Source: JBLIDK01 sp047632595
GTDB taxonomy: Bacteria > Bacteroidota > Bacteroidia > Sphingobacteriales > Sphingobacteriaceae
Direction of reading: 5' to 3'
Length of the DNA stretch: 6,982 nt
Assembly: GCA_047632595.1 (NCBI GenBank)
Contig: JBLIDK010000076.1
Span: 1 to 6,982 of the forward strand
A model generated the notes under the pieces. It was not told where the DNA came from. It did no database searches and saw only the letters and a list, made by a program, of their open reading frames with translations. The translations under genes and the position numbers were made by a program. Shown here piece by piece: positions 1-5,900 of this stretch (position 1 is its first letter; each line of letters starts with the position of its first letter).

Positions 1-9
1 TTAAGGAGT

Positions 10-37
10 ATCCCGACAGACGAAGGAGCGTCGGGAT
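10..37. repeat. GC-rich hairpin, likely dispersed intergenic repeat
   Basis: ATCCCGAC (10-17) and GTCGGGAT (30-37) are perfect 8-bp inverted arms around a 12-nt loop. The heptamer CGAAGGA occurs twice, at 21-27 in the loop and at 42-48 just outside. The first 60 bases are about half G+C, clearly above the surrounding AT-rich DNA. From general familiarity, short sequences of this style (CCTTCGATAC, TCCCGAC/GTCGGGA) recur between genes in Bacteroidota genomes; that is an inference, not something one copy can show. The element starts at or before the window edge. Confidence 0.45.
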
Positions 38-117
38 GTATCGAAGGACAGGTTTTTGGAGACCCTCATAACTTACTTATTGGCTTACCCATTAGCAGTT
101 GGTTTCTCTTAATTTGT

Positions 118-159
118 AAAGTATTTATGCAGTGCTTAAGCTTAGCCGCAAAATACTTT
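118..159. other. long AT-rich stem-loop
   Basis: AAAGTATTT (118-126) pairs with AAATACTTT (151-159). After a single bulged A at 127 the stem continues with TGC (128-130) against GCA (148-150), giving 12 base pairs around a 17-nt loop. The loop contains the palindromes GCTTAAGC (134-141) and TAAGCTTA (137-144). Read rightward the stem is followed by the pyrimidine-rich GTCTTATCTC; read leftward by ACAAATTAAG. It is at best a weak terminator in either direction. It may be part of the same intergenic element as its neighbours. Confidence 0.4.
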
Positions 160-236
160 GTCTTATCTCATTGCCAGTCACAGATCGGCAAATAAAAACT
201 TCGAAGTCTTTCAATATACAAATTTAATGTTTGTTC

Positions 237-286
237 CAGTCTTCAAGACTGCGAAGAGCTCGTGCGCGTTTTTGGTCTTGTAGACC
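237..286. repeat. paired interrupted palindromes GTCTTNNAGAC
   Basis: The interrupted palindrome GTCTTNNAGAC occurs at 239-249 and at 275-285, exactly 36 bp apart. The flanks extend the arms: CAGTCTT C AAGACTG at 237-251 and GGTCT TGT AGACC at 274-286. The intervening 22 bp contain GAGCTC and a GTGCGCG stretch. A further GTCTT at 206-210 lies 33 bp upstream. The regular spacing suggests a designed or duplicated element: REP-like repeat units, a paired protein-binding site, or RNA hairpins in the aroA 3' region. The second hairpin is followed by A rather than T residues when read leftward, so it is not a typical intrinsic terminator of the operon. Confidence 0.4.
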
Positions 287-314
287 TCAAAATGTAAAGA
301 TTTGTGCTTTTAAA

Positions 315-1520
315 CTATGAAAATAGTTGTTCTAATTCCTTCCAAAAATTAGGAAAAGATTTCTCTACCACTTTCTCATCTTCAAAGTGTAAAGAACCAG
401 CTAATAATACCAATGGAGCAATGCTCATTGCCATTCTATGGTCGTGGTAGGTGAAAATGGTTTGTTCAGAGAATTTGCAGCCTAAAGTATTCAATAAGGT
501 GTGTTTCTCTAGAGGAATGACATGTGCGCCAAACTTTTTAAGTTCAATTTGCATGGCTTTAATTCGGTCTGTCTCTTTTATCTTAAGACTCTCCACTCCT
601 TTAAGCTTCAAATTATGTCCAATAGCGCAATGAAGTGCCAAAAAAGTTTGAGCTAAATCTGGTTGGTGCTTGAAATCAATTACCTCTAATGGTTCACAAG
701 TTCTCTTTTTACTTAGGAAAAGCGTTTTTTCTGAGAATTTACTCTCAATTCCATAGCTCTCCATCCATACAGCAATTTTGCTATCGCCTTGTAAACTTTC
801 CTCAAATAATCCTGGTAGTTCTAGTTCACATTCTTCTGCAATTACTGCAATGGAGTAGAAATAAGATGCGGCTGACCAGTCGTTTTCAATAGTAATTGGC
901 TTGGCCTTGTATTTTTGCTTTTCAACTTTAATTGTATTGCCTTTAAAATCGGCAGAAACGCCAAAATACTCCATTAAGCCTAAAGTGATGTCAACATATG
1001 GTTTAGAGGCTAAAATGCCTTTAATGTTTATCGTTAGGCCATTTGGAAGGGAAGGAGCAATCAATAGCAGTGCTGAGATGTATTGACTACTCACTGAGCC
1101 ATCAATGCTTACTTCTGAACCTGTAATTTCTGATTTGTGAATCCGTAAAGGTAGATAACCTTCTTTTTCTTGGTATTCAATCTTCGCGCCAAGCTCATTT
1201 AAGCAATTAACCAAAATATGTATTGGCCGTTCCTTCATCCTATCCGATCCGGTCATCGTTCCTTCAAATCCCGATAAGGATAAATAAGCTGTTAAAAAAC
1301 GACACGTAGTACCCGCATCTTGAACATCAATTACTGAACCTAAATTTCGCAAGCATTTTTTTAATATAACCGTATCTCGAGCTTCGCTTAAATTAGAAAT
1401 TTCAATATTTTCAGAACACAGAGCATCAATAATTAAAACACGGTTGCTAATGCTTTTACTTGCAGGTAAGTTGACTTTCCCGGAAACGGAATTGCTTTTA
1501 GGCGCTTTGAGGGTTATCAA
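315..1520 (-). CDS. aroA: 3-phosphoshikimate 1-carboxyvinyltransferase (EPSP synthase)
   Basis: Cytoplasmic EPSP synthase: it transfers the enolpyruvyl group of PEP to shikimate-3-phosphate, the sixth shikimate-pathway step. The 401-residue protein keeps the family's landmarks: LPASKSISNR at 18-27 (K22, S23, R27), DAGTTCRFL at 68-76, SDRMKERP at 92-99, SSQ at 144-146, D288 in the catalytic-aspartate position, KETDR at 315-319, DHR at 360-362 and K387 before SFP. It is shorter than the 427-residue E. coli enzyme, mostly because the segment between the first domain motif and DAGTT is compressed, as I recall for Bacteroidota AroA. The start is taken as TTG at 1518-1520: an in-frame stop at 1533-1535 leaves no upstream ATG, and the next internal ATG is far inside the conserved domain. 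It overlaps aroB by 23 bp and is last in the operon, so its translation is probably coupled to aroB. Confidence 0.95.
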   Translation of the reverse strand: MITLKAPKSNSVSGKVNLPASKSISNRVLIIDALCSENIEISNLSEARDTVILKKCLRNLGSVIDVQDAGTTCRFLTAYLSLSGFEGTMTGSDRMKERPIHILVNCLNELGAKIEYQEKEGYLPLRIHKSEITGSEVSIDGSVSSQYISALLLIAPSLPNGLTINIKGILASKPYVDITLGLMEYFGVSADFKGNTIKVEKQKYKAKPITIENDWSAASYFYSIAVIAEECELELPGLFEESLQGDSKIAVWMESYGIESKFSEKTLFLSKKRTCEPLEVIDFKHQPDLAQTFLALHCAIGHNLKLKGVESLKIKETDRIKAMQIELKKFGAHVIPLEKHTLLNTLGCKFSEQTIFTYHDHRMAMSIAPLVLLAGSLHFEDEKVVEKSFPNFWKELEQLFS

Positions 1521-2580
1521 TGTTGTGTAGTTTTACGCAGTTTTGGTAATACTGAATGCTTTCTCTAGCTAATTCCAATGAAACTTGTTGGTTAATCATT
1601 GATTGTCCAATTTGAGAAATTAAAGTGTAATTACTCTTAACCCCTTCTCGTTTCTTATCGTATTGAAGAAATTCTAAGATTGGGTCTATTGCAAGATCTG
1701 AAATCTCATAAGTTGGGAACAAATTGATAATTAACGTAGAAACTTTTGTTAAATCGGCATCACTTAAGTTGCTGATTTTATTGCTTAAAAAAGATTCACA
1801 AATCATTCCAACTGCAATTGCTTCTCCGTGTAATAATGGATCTATGTCATTAAGTAAAGAATAAGATTCTATTCCATGTCCAATTGTATGACCAAAATTC
1901 AACTTTTTACGTTCGTCCTTTTCAAAAGGGTCTTTTGCAACAATCTCTTCTTTGATGTGAATAGATTCTTGAATCATTTTATCAATGCCGTCAATACCAT
2001 TTGCACCAGATTCAGCTAATTGATAAAAATATTCACCGTTTTCTATTAAGCCTGACTTTAACATCTCGGCAAAACCATTCAACATTTGACGTTTGTCAAG
2101 TGTTTTTAAGAATACACCATCAACAATTACTGCTTTAGGATTAGAAAATAAACCAATGCTATTCTTAATTCCGTTATAATTAATTCCGGTTTTACCTCCA
2201 ACTGAGGCATCAACCATAGATAATAGAGTGGTAGGAACTTGAACAAATTCAATTCCTCGTTTATAAGTGCTGGCAGCAAAACCGCCCATGTCACCAATTA
2301 CTCCACCACCCAAATTAATTAATAAGGCGTTACGATCTGTACCAAGTTTACTTAGCTCATTCCATATAAACTGAGTAGTATCCAAGTTCTTGTAGATTTC
2401 TCCGGCAGGAATTTGAATTACTTTATACTCAGTTGTTAGTTTCGCTGAAATTCTTGGCAAACAATGCTCGGCAGTGTTCGAATCAACTAAGAAAATTAAA
2501 TCTGAATACTCTCCTTCAGAAAATATTTTTTGAATGTTCTTAATTGGGTTCTTAAAAAATACAGGAGCCTGATTATTCAT
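1498..2580 (-). CDS. aroB: 3-dehydroquinate synthase
   Basis: Cytoplasmic, NAD- and divalent-metal-dependent lyase that cyclises DAHP, the product of the upstream gene, to 3-dehydroquinate. The 360-residue length is normal for the family. Visible signatures are the nucleotide-binding glycine run GGGVIGDMGGFAAS (91-104), VPTTLLSMVDASVGGKTGIN (115-134), AEMLKSG (171-177) and LNFGHTIGHGIE (227-238). The zinc ligands align as E172, H231 and H251 (in LLHGE), with K175 and H235 also conserved. The ATG at 2578-2580 is the obvious start, with an AT-rich leader and no Shine-Dalgarno. It follows the DAHP synthase/chorismate mutase gene by 12 bp and runs 23 bp into aroA, so the three are almost certainly co-transcribed. 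Confidence 0.96.
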   Translation of the reverse strand: MNNQAPVFFKNPIKNIQKIFSEGEYSDLIFLVDSNTAEHCLPRISAKLTTEYKVIQIPAGEIYKNLDTTQFIWNELSKLGTDRNALLINLGGGVIGDMGGFAASTYKRGIEFVQVPTTLLSMVDASVGGKTGINYNGIKNSIGLFSNPKAVIVDGVFLKTLDKRQMLNGFAEMLKSGLIENGEYFYQLAESGANGIDGIDKMIQESIHIKEEIVAKDPFEKDERKKLNFGHTIGHGIESYSLLNDIDPLLHGEAIAVGMICESFLSNKISNLSDADLTKVSTLIINLFPTYEISDLAIDPILEFLQYDKKREGVKSNYTLISQIGQSMINQQVSLELARESIQYYQNCVKLHNIDNPQSA

Positions 2581-2592
2581 AATTATTCAATT

Positions 2593-3708
2593 TTACTGAA
2601 CTTCTTCTTTTGAATTAGTGCTCTTCATTACTTCCGTTTGCTTGTTAATTGATTCTTGGTGAATCGCATCAAACACACGCTTAATAAACTTCTCTGTTAA
2701 ACCGTTTTTAACACCGTTTACAATTCTTGATTTTACAATCTCATCCCATCTGTTGGTTTGAAGAATAGTAACGTGGTTGTTTCTTTTGTACTCACCAATT
2801 TTCTTAACGATTTCCATTCGCTCAGTTAATTTACCCATTAATTGAGTATCAAGTAAATCAATTTCTTCACGTAAATCTTCTAAGCCTTTTTTGTAAACAA
2901 CATTATCTGTATCCGCGTTACGTAGAGCTAGATCTACTAGCATTTTGGACAGAACAGTAGGTGTAATTTGTTGTGCTGCATCACTCCAAGCTTCATCTGG
3001 CGTAGGGTGAGATTCAATCATTAAACCGTTAAAGTTTAAATCCAGCGCTTTTTGAGAAACTTCTTGTAACATTGTTCTGTTTCCACAGATATGACTTGGA
3101 TCGCAAATAATAGGCAATTCAGGTAATAAACGCTTCAACTCAATCGGAATACTCCACATTGGTTGGTTTCTGTACTTTGTTTTTTCTGCTGAAGTAAAAC
3201 CACGATGAATAGCACCTAATTTTGTGATTCCAGCACTATTTAAACGTTCTAATGCACCAATCCATAAAGCCAAATCTGGGTTAACAGGGTTTTTAACTAA
3301 AACTGGAATGTCAACTCCTTTTAAAGCATCAGCAATTTCTTGAACAGCAAATGGATTTACTGTAGTTCTAGCGCCTATCCAAAGGATATCTACTTTGTGT
3401 TTTAAAGCAAGCTCAACGTGTGCAACATTTGCAACTTCAGTGGTTGTTGGTAATCCTGTTTCTGCTTTCGCTTTCGCTAACCAGATTAAAGATTCTTCCC
3501 CTATTCCTTCAAAAGCATTTGGACGAGTTCTAGGTTTCCAAACCCCAGCTCTAAGAACGTTTACCCTTTCTTCTTTTGCAATCTGACGCGCTGCATCTAA
3601 CAACTGCACTTCTGTCTCAGCACTACAAGGACCTGCAATTACTATAGGTCTTGATTGGCTTATCATTCCCCAATTACTAACAGGGGTTAAATTCAACTTC
3701 ACTTGCAT
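2593..3708 (-). CDS. bifunctional DAHP synthase / chorismate mutase type II
   Basis: Two-domain enzyme of aromatic biosynthesis. Residues about 15-262 form a type I-beta DAHP synthase (PEP plus erythrose-4-phosphate to DAHP): GPCSAET from 26, LRAGVWKPRTRP at 52-63, K139 in VKNPVNP, HRG at 168-170, CDPSH at 202-206 and IESHP at 231-235. The expected metal ligands C28, H206, E232 and D243 are all present. Residues about 272-360 form an AroQ-type chorismate mutase. Against E. coli chorismate mutase, R280, R297, K308, R320 and Q357 match R11, R28, K39, R51 and Q88 with identical spacing, while Q317 and W321 replace D48 and E52. The C-terminal fusion is known in Bacteroidota (for example Prevotella), where the mutase domain mediates prephenate feedback on DAHP synthase; that regulation is inferred here. 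The gene sits 48 bp after pheA and 12 bp before aroB. Confidence 0.95.
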   Translation of the reverse strand: MQVKLNLTPVSNWGMISQSRPIVIAGPCSAETEVQLLDAARQIAKEERVNVLRAGVWKPRTRPNAFEGIGEESLIWLAKAKAETGLPTTTEVANVAHVELALKHKVDILWIGARTTVNPFAVQEIADALKGVDIPVLVKNPVNPDLALWIGALERLNSAGITKLGAIHRGFTSAEKTKYRNQPMWSIPIELKRLLPELPIICDPSHICGNRTMLQEVSQKALDLNFNGLMIESHPTPDEAWSDAAQQITPTVLSKMLVDLALRNADTDNVVYKKGLEDLREEIDLLDTQLMGKLTERMEIVKKIGEYKRNNHVTILQTNRWDEIVKSRIVNGVKNGLTEKFIKRVFDAIHQESINKQTEVMKSTNSKEEVQ

Positions 3709-3721
3709 GTTTTACTCTTTA

Positions 3722-3743
3722 TTGTATCACTAAGGTAATACAA
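3722..3743 (-). promoter_or_regulatory. hairpin in the leader of the DAHP synthase gene
   Basis: In the 48-bp gap between pheA and the DAHP synthase gene, TTGTATCAC (3722-3730) and GTAATACAA (3735-3743) form a 9-bp stem around a 4-nt loop. In the leftward transcript the single mismatch becomes a G-U wobble, so the stem is continuous. It ends 13 nt before the ATG and is not followed by a U tract, so it is not a normal terminator. It could tune translation, protect or process the operon mRNA, or be a DNA operator. A TAGATTTTG just upstream on the same strand is one base longer than a TAnnTTTG -7 box and may be an imperfect internal promoter. Confidence 0.45.
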
Positions 3744-3756
3744 AATCTATTATAAT

Positions 3757-4593
3757 TTATTGATTAAACAATTTTCCTCGAACGTATTCACCGAAAATTC
3801 TTAAGTTCTCAACTTCTCCTCTCAATTCCTCTATCCCTTTACGGTAATCTTCTTGATTTTCTACCTCCATGTCGCAATGAAAATTATATTTCCAGCTTTC
3901 GCCAGGACGTGGAATAGATTGGATTTTTGTTAGGCTAATACGATTCTTAGCTAGTACTAGCAAAGCCCTTGCCAAACTTCCCGAATTGTGTGAAGTTGAG
4001 AAACTAATTGTCGATTTATTGAAATTTTCTTGTGATTTGCCTTTTCCGCCCTTAATAATTTGGAATCTGGTCTGATTGTTTTTGATGGATTGGACATTTT
4101 CGGTTAGAATTTCCAAATTGTATTTTTCGGCAGCGGCGGCACTTGCCAAAGCTGCTGCGTTTTCTATCTGAAATTCTGCAATTTCTCTAGCACTGTCTGC
4201 AGTGTCATCTCGTTCTTCTAAGGTGATGTTTTTAAGGGTAATTAAAAATGCCTCAGATTGCTGTAATGCAATAGGGTGACTTAGTACTTTTCGAACGTTT
4301 TCAAGCTTTTGACCTTTTATAGCCATAAGGTGCATGTGAATACGAAGAAAAATTTCTCCAACAATATAATAATCACCTGATTCTAAGCGATTATTGTTGC
4401 TTAAAATACTTCCTGCAATACTGTTTTCAAATGCAACAACTCCATATTCCGACTTACCAGAACTAATATTATCGAAAACTTCAGGAAAATTTTGGCAATA
4501 AATAGCTGAAATATCCTCATCTTGAAAATACTCTCTCATTGCAATCTCATGAAAAGAGCAGGGTTGACCTTGAATACTTATGGTTTTTGCCAT
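3757..4593 (-). CDS. pheA: prephenate dehydratase, monofunctional with ACT domain
   Basis: Converts prephenate to phenylpyruvate, the committed step to phenylalanine, in the cytoplasm. The 278-residue protein has the dehydratase domain at about 4-180, with GVVAFENSIAGSI (51-63), LSHPIALQQ (104-112) and the catalytic NNQTRF (172-177, T175). A C-terminal ACT domain follows at about 195-275, where feedback by phenylalanine normally acts. The usual GAL and ESRP elements appear as GSL (205-207) and QSIP (225-228), and W234 is kept. No chorismate mutase domain is present; that activity is on the next gene. The frame stays open upstream to a GTG at 4639-4641, but the ATG at 4591-4593 places the conserved ISIQGQ segment at the normal N-terminus and is preferred. 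It is the first gene of the leftward operon, divergent from proline dehydrogenase. Confidence 0.93.
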   Translation of the reverse strand: MAKTISIQGQPCSFHEIAMREYFQDEDISAIYCQNFPEVFDNISSGKSEYGVVAFENSIAGSILSNNNRLESGDYYIVGEIFLRIHMHLMAIKGQKLENVRKVLSHPIALQQSEAFLITLKNITLEERDDTADSAREIAEFQIENAAALASAAAAEKYNLEILTENVQSIKNNQTRFQIIKGGKGKSQENFNKSTISFSTSHNSGSLARALLVLAKNRISLTKIQSIPRPGESWKYNFHCDMEVENQEDYRKGIEELRGEVENLRIFGEYVRGKLFNQ

Positions 4594-4610
4594 GTTTTTA
4601 AATCGATTTG

Positions 4611-4630
4611 CAAAATAAAGCAAAATGAAG
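4611..4630. repeat. 10-bp tandem repeat in the divergent promoter region
   Basis: CAAAATAAAG (4611-4620) is followed directly by CAAAATGAAG (4621-4630), two copies differing at one base and spaced about one helical turn. In the pheA direction they read CTTYATTTTG twice, ending 17 bp before the pheA ATG. Each resembles a degenerate Bacteroidota -7 box (consensus TAnnTTTG), and the repeat could include the pheA promoter or a regulator site. Low-complexity AT-rich sequence is the simple alternative. Confidence 0.35.
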
Positions 4631-4665
4631 AGATAAAGCACTGTAAATATTGATTTTTACTATGC

Positions 4666-4673
4666 TATATTTG
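4666..4673 (+). promoter_or_regulatory. putative -7 box for proline dehydrogenase
   Basis: TATATTTG matches the Bacteroidota sigma-factor -7 consensus TAnnTTTG exactly and lies 26 bp before the proline dehydrogenase start, predicting a leader of roughly 20 nt. A -33 TTG at normal spacing is not clear: a TTG at 4650-4652 is too close, and CTG at 4641-4643 is at a plausible distance with one mismatch. No equally good match serves pheA on the other strand. Confidence 0.5.
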
Positions 4674-4699
4674 TCACTCAAAATAGTTAAACGCTGCCT

Positions 4700-5881
4700 G
4701 TGCCACAGTTAAATTTCGAAGACACCAAAACTGCATTTGCATATAAATCAGATGCTCAACTGAAGAGTGCCAAAAACATATTAATGCTTTGGCAAAAGCC
4801 ATGGCTAGTTAATATTGGCAATAAAATTGTTCTTTTTGGTTTGAAACTCCATTTTCCAATGCAATTCTTAACTCCAGATTCTGCTTTTGAGCAGTTTGTT
4901 GGTGGAGAATCCTTAAAATCCTGCGAAAGCACGATTAATACCCTTGCAGAACATAAAGTTGGTGCAATTTTAGATTATAGTGTTGAGGCCTTGAAGTCGG
5001 AAAGTGGTTTTAATGCTTCTGCCAGAGAAATTATGGAGACCATAGATCAGGGAGCAGACAATGACGCAATTCCATTTTCAGTATTTAAAATAACAGGATT
5101 AGGTAGAATTAGAGTACTAACTGAGGTTTCAAGAAAAACTAAGTTGAGCCAAAAACAAAAAAATGCCTATCGCAGAATTAGGTTTAGAGTTAGAGCAATT
5201 TGTGAATATGCATCGTTAAAAGGAGTTCGAATTTTAATTGATGCAGAAGAATCGTGGTTTCAAAATGTAATAGATAAGCTAGCTATGGATATGATGGCGG
5301 CTCACAATAAAACGATCCCAATTGTTTATAACACCTATCAACTTTATCGCCATGATGTATTAAACTTATTAAAAACTCATCATGAAGAAGCTAAAGAAAA
5401 GGGATTCATATTAGCTGCTAAATTGGTTAGAGGTGCCTATATGGAAAAGGAGAGAGAGCGTGCCGAAGAAGAAGGTTACCCATCGCCAATTCAAGCAACT
5501 AAAGAAGATACCGACAGAGATTATGACAGTGCCTTAAAATATTGTGCGGAAAACATTGATAGCATTGCTGTTATGGTTGGAACTCACAATGAACATAGCA
5601 CGAAGTTATTTGCGGAATTAATGGAGGAATACGACATACCTCATGATCATCCTCATGTGCATTTTGCTCAATTATGGGGAATGAGTGATAATTTGACCTT
5701 TAATTTAGCTAGACATGGCTATAAAGTAGCTAAGTATGTTCCTTATGGACCGTTTAAAAAGGTTTTGCCTTATTTAATGCGTAGAGCCTCAGAAAACACA
5801 AGTATTGCCGGACAAATGAGCAGAGAACTTACCCTCATTAGCAATGAACTAACCCGTCGAAAAACGGAAGAACCAGCATAA
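4700..5881 (+). CDS. proline dehydrogenase, monofunctional, FAD-dependent
   Basis: Oxidises L-proline to pyrroline-5-carboxylate using FAD and passes electrons to membrane quinones; expected at the inner membrane surface. The 393 residues show the PRODH barrel signatures: DAEESW (181-186), NTYQLYR (211-217), AAKLVRGAYMEKERE (239-253), GTHN (294-297), QLWGMSDN (324-331) and VAKYVPYGPF followed by PYLMRRASENTS. Y247, Y346, R361 and R362 align with E. coli PutA Y437, Y540, R555 and R556. There is no DNA-binding or P5C dehydrogenase domain, so the second catabolic enzyme is encoded elsewhere. Its sequence around 239-369 resembles mitochondrial PRODH more than PutA. The start is GTG at 4700-4702: a stop at 4688-4690 excludes an upstream ATG, and the N-terminal FEDTKTAFAYKS segment is typical of Bacteroidota relatives. 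It heads the rightward operon. Confidence 0.93.
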   Translation: MPQLNFEDTKTAFAYKSDAQLKSAKNILMLWQKPWLVNIGNKIVLFGLKLHFPMQFLTPDSAFEQFVGGESLKSCESTINTLAEHKVGAILDYSVEALKSESGFNASAREIMETIDQGADNDAIPFSVFKITGLGRIRVLTEVSRKTKLSQKQKNAYRRIRFRVRAICEYASLKGVRILIDAEESWFQNVIDKLAMDMMAAHNKTIPIVYNTYQLYRHDVLNLLKTHHEEAKEKGFILAAKLVRGAYMEKERERAEEEGYPSPIQATKEDTDRDYDSALKYCAENIDSIAVMVGTHNEHSTKLFAELMEEYDIPHDHPHVHFAQLWGMSDNLTFNLARHGYKVAKYVPYGPFKKVLPYLMRRASENTSIAGQMSRELTLISNELTRRKTEEPA

Positions 5882-5900
5882 AAGTTGTATATTTAGTGTA

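Larger units (their letters stand above)
1..314. other. non-coding left flank, palindrome-rich
   Basis: No open frame here on either strand resembles a known protein; reading it leftward from aroA meets frequent stops. The stretch instead carries several inverted repeats: a GC-richer hairpin at 10-37, a long stem-loop at 118-159, a TTGCC/GGCAA pair at 171-175 and 187-191, a perfect 10-bp palindrome ACTTCGAAGT at 198-207, and two related palindromes at 237-251 and 274-286. It lies directly downstream of the leftward aromatic operon, so some of this structure could act in transcript 3' ends. However, none of the hairpins is followed by a clear T tract in the leftward direction. A degenerate dispersed intergenic element is an equally good reading. 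Confidence 0.6.

Noticed and set aside
274..286. Hairpin GGTCT TGT AGACC as an intrinsic terminator for aroA.
   Set aside because: In the leftward RNA it is followed by A residues rather than U, and the stem is only five pairs.
451..1086. Three rightward open frames opposite aroA (451-633, 689-892, 901-1086).
   Set aside because: They lie wholly inside aroA on the other strand, match no family I know, and have shadow-frame composition.
3395..3586. Rightward open frame opposite the DAHP synthase domain.
   Set aside because: It is antisense to highly conserved catalytic motifs and is explained by their codon pattern.
4594..4641. GTG at 4641 as the pheA start.
   Set aside because: The extra 16 residues are absent from typical prephenate dehydratases, the codon is weaker than the ATG at 4593, and it would crowd the divergent promoter.
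5642..5664. Histidine-rich HDHPHVH (residues 315-321 of proline dehydrogenase) as a metal site.
   Set aside because: It precedes the conserved QLWGMSDN motif at a position where relatives also carry HPH-type residues; a loop is more likely.
5887..5896. TATATTTA before the TonB_C gene as an internal promoter.
   Set aside because: It misses the final G of the consensus and sits too close to the ATG; the 19-bp gap fits an operon.
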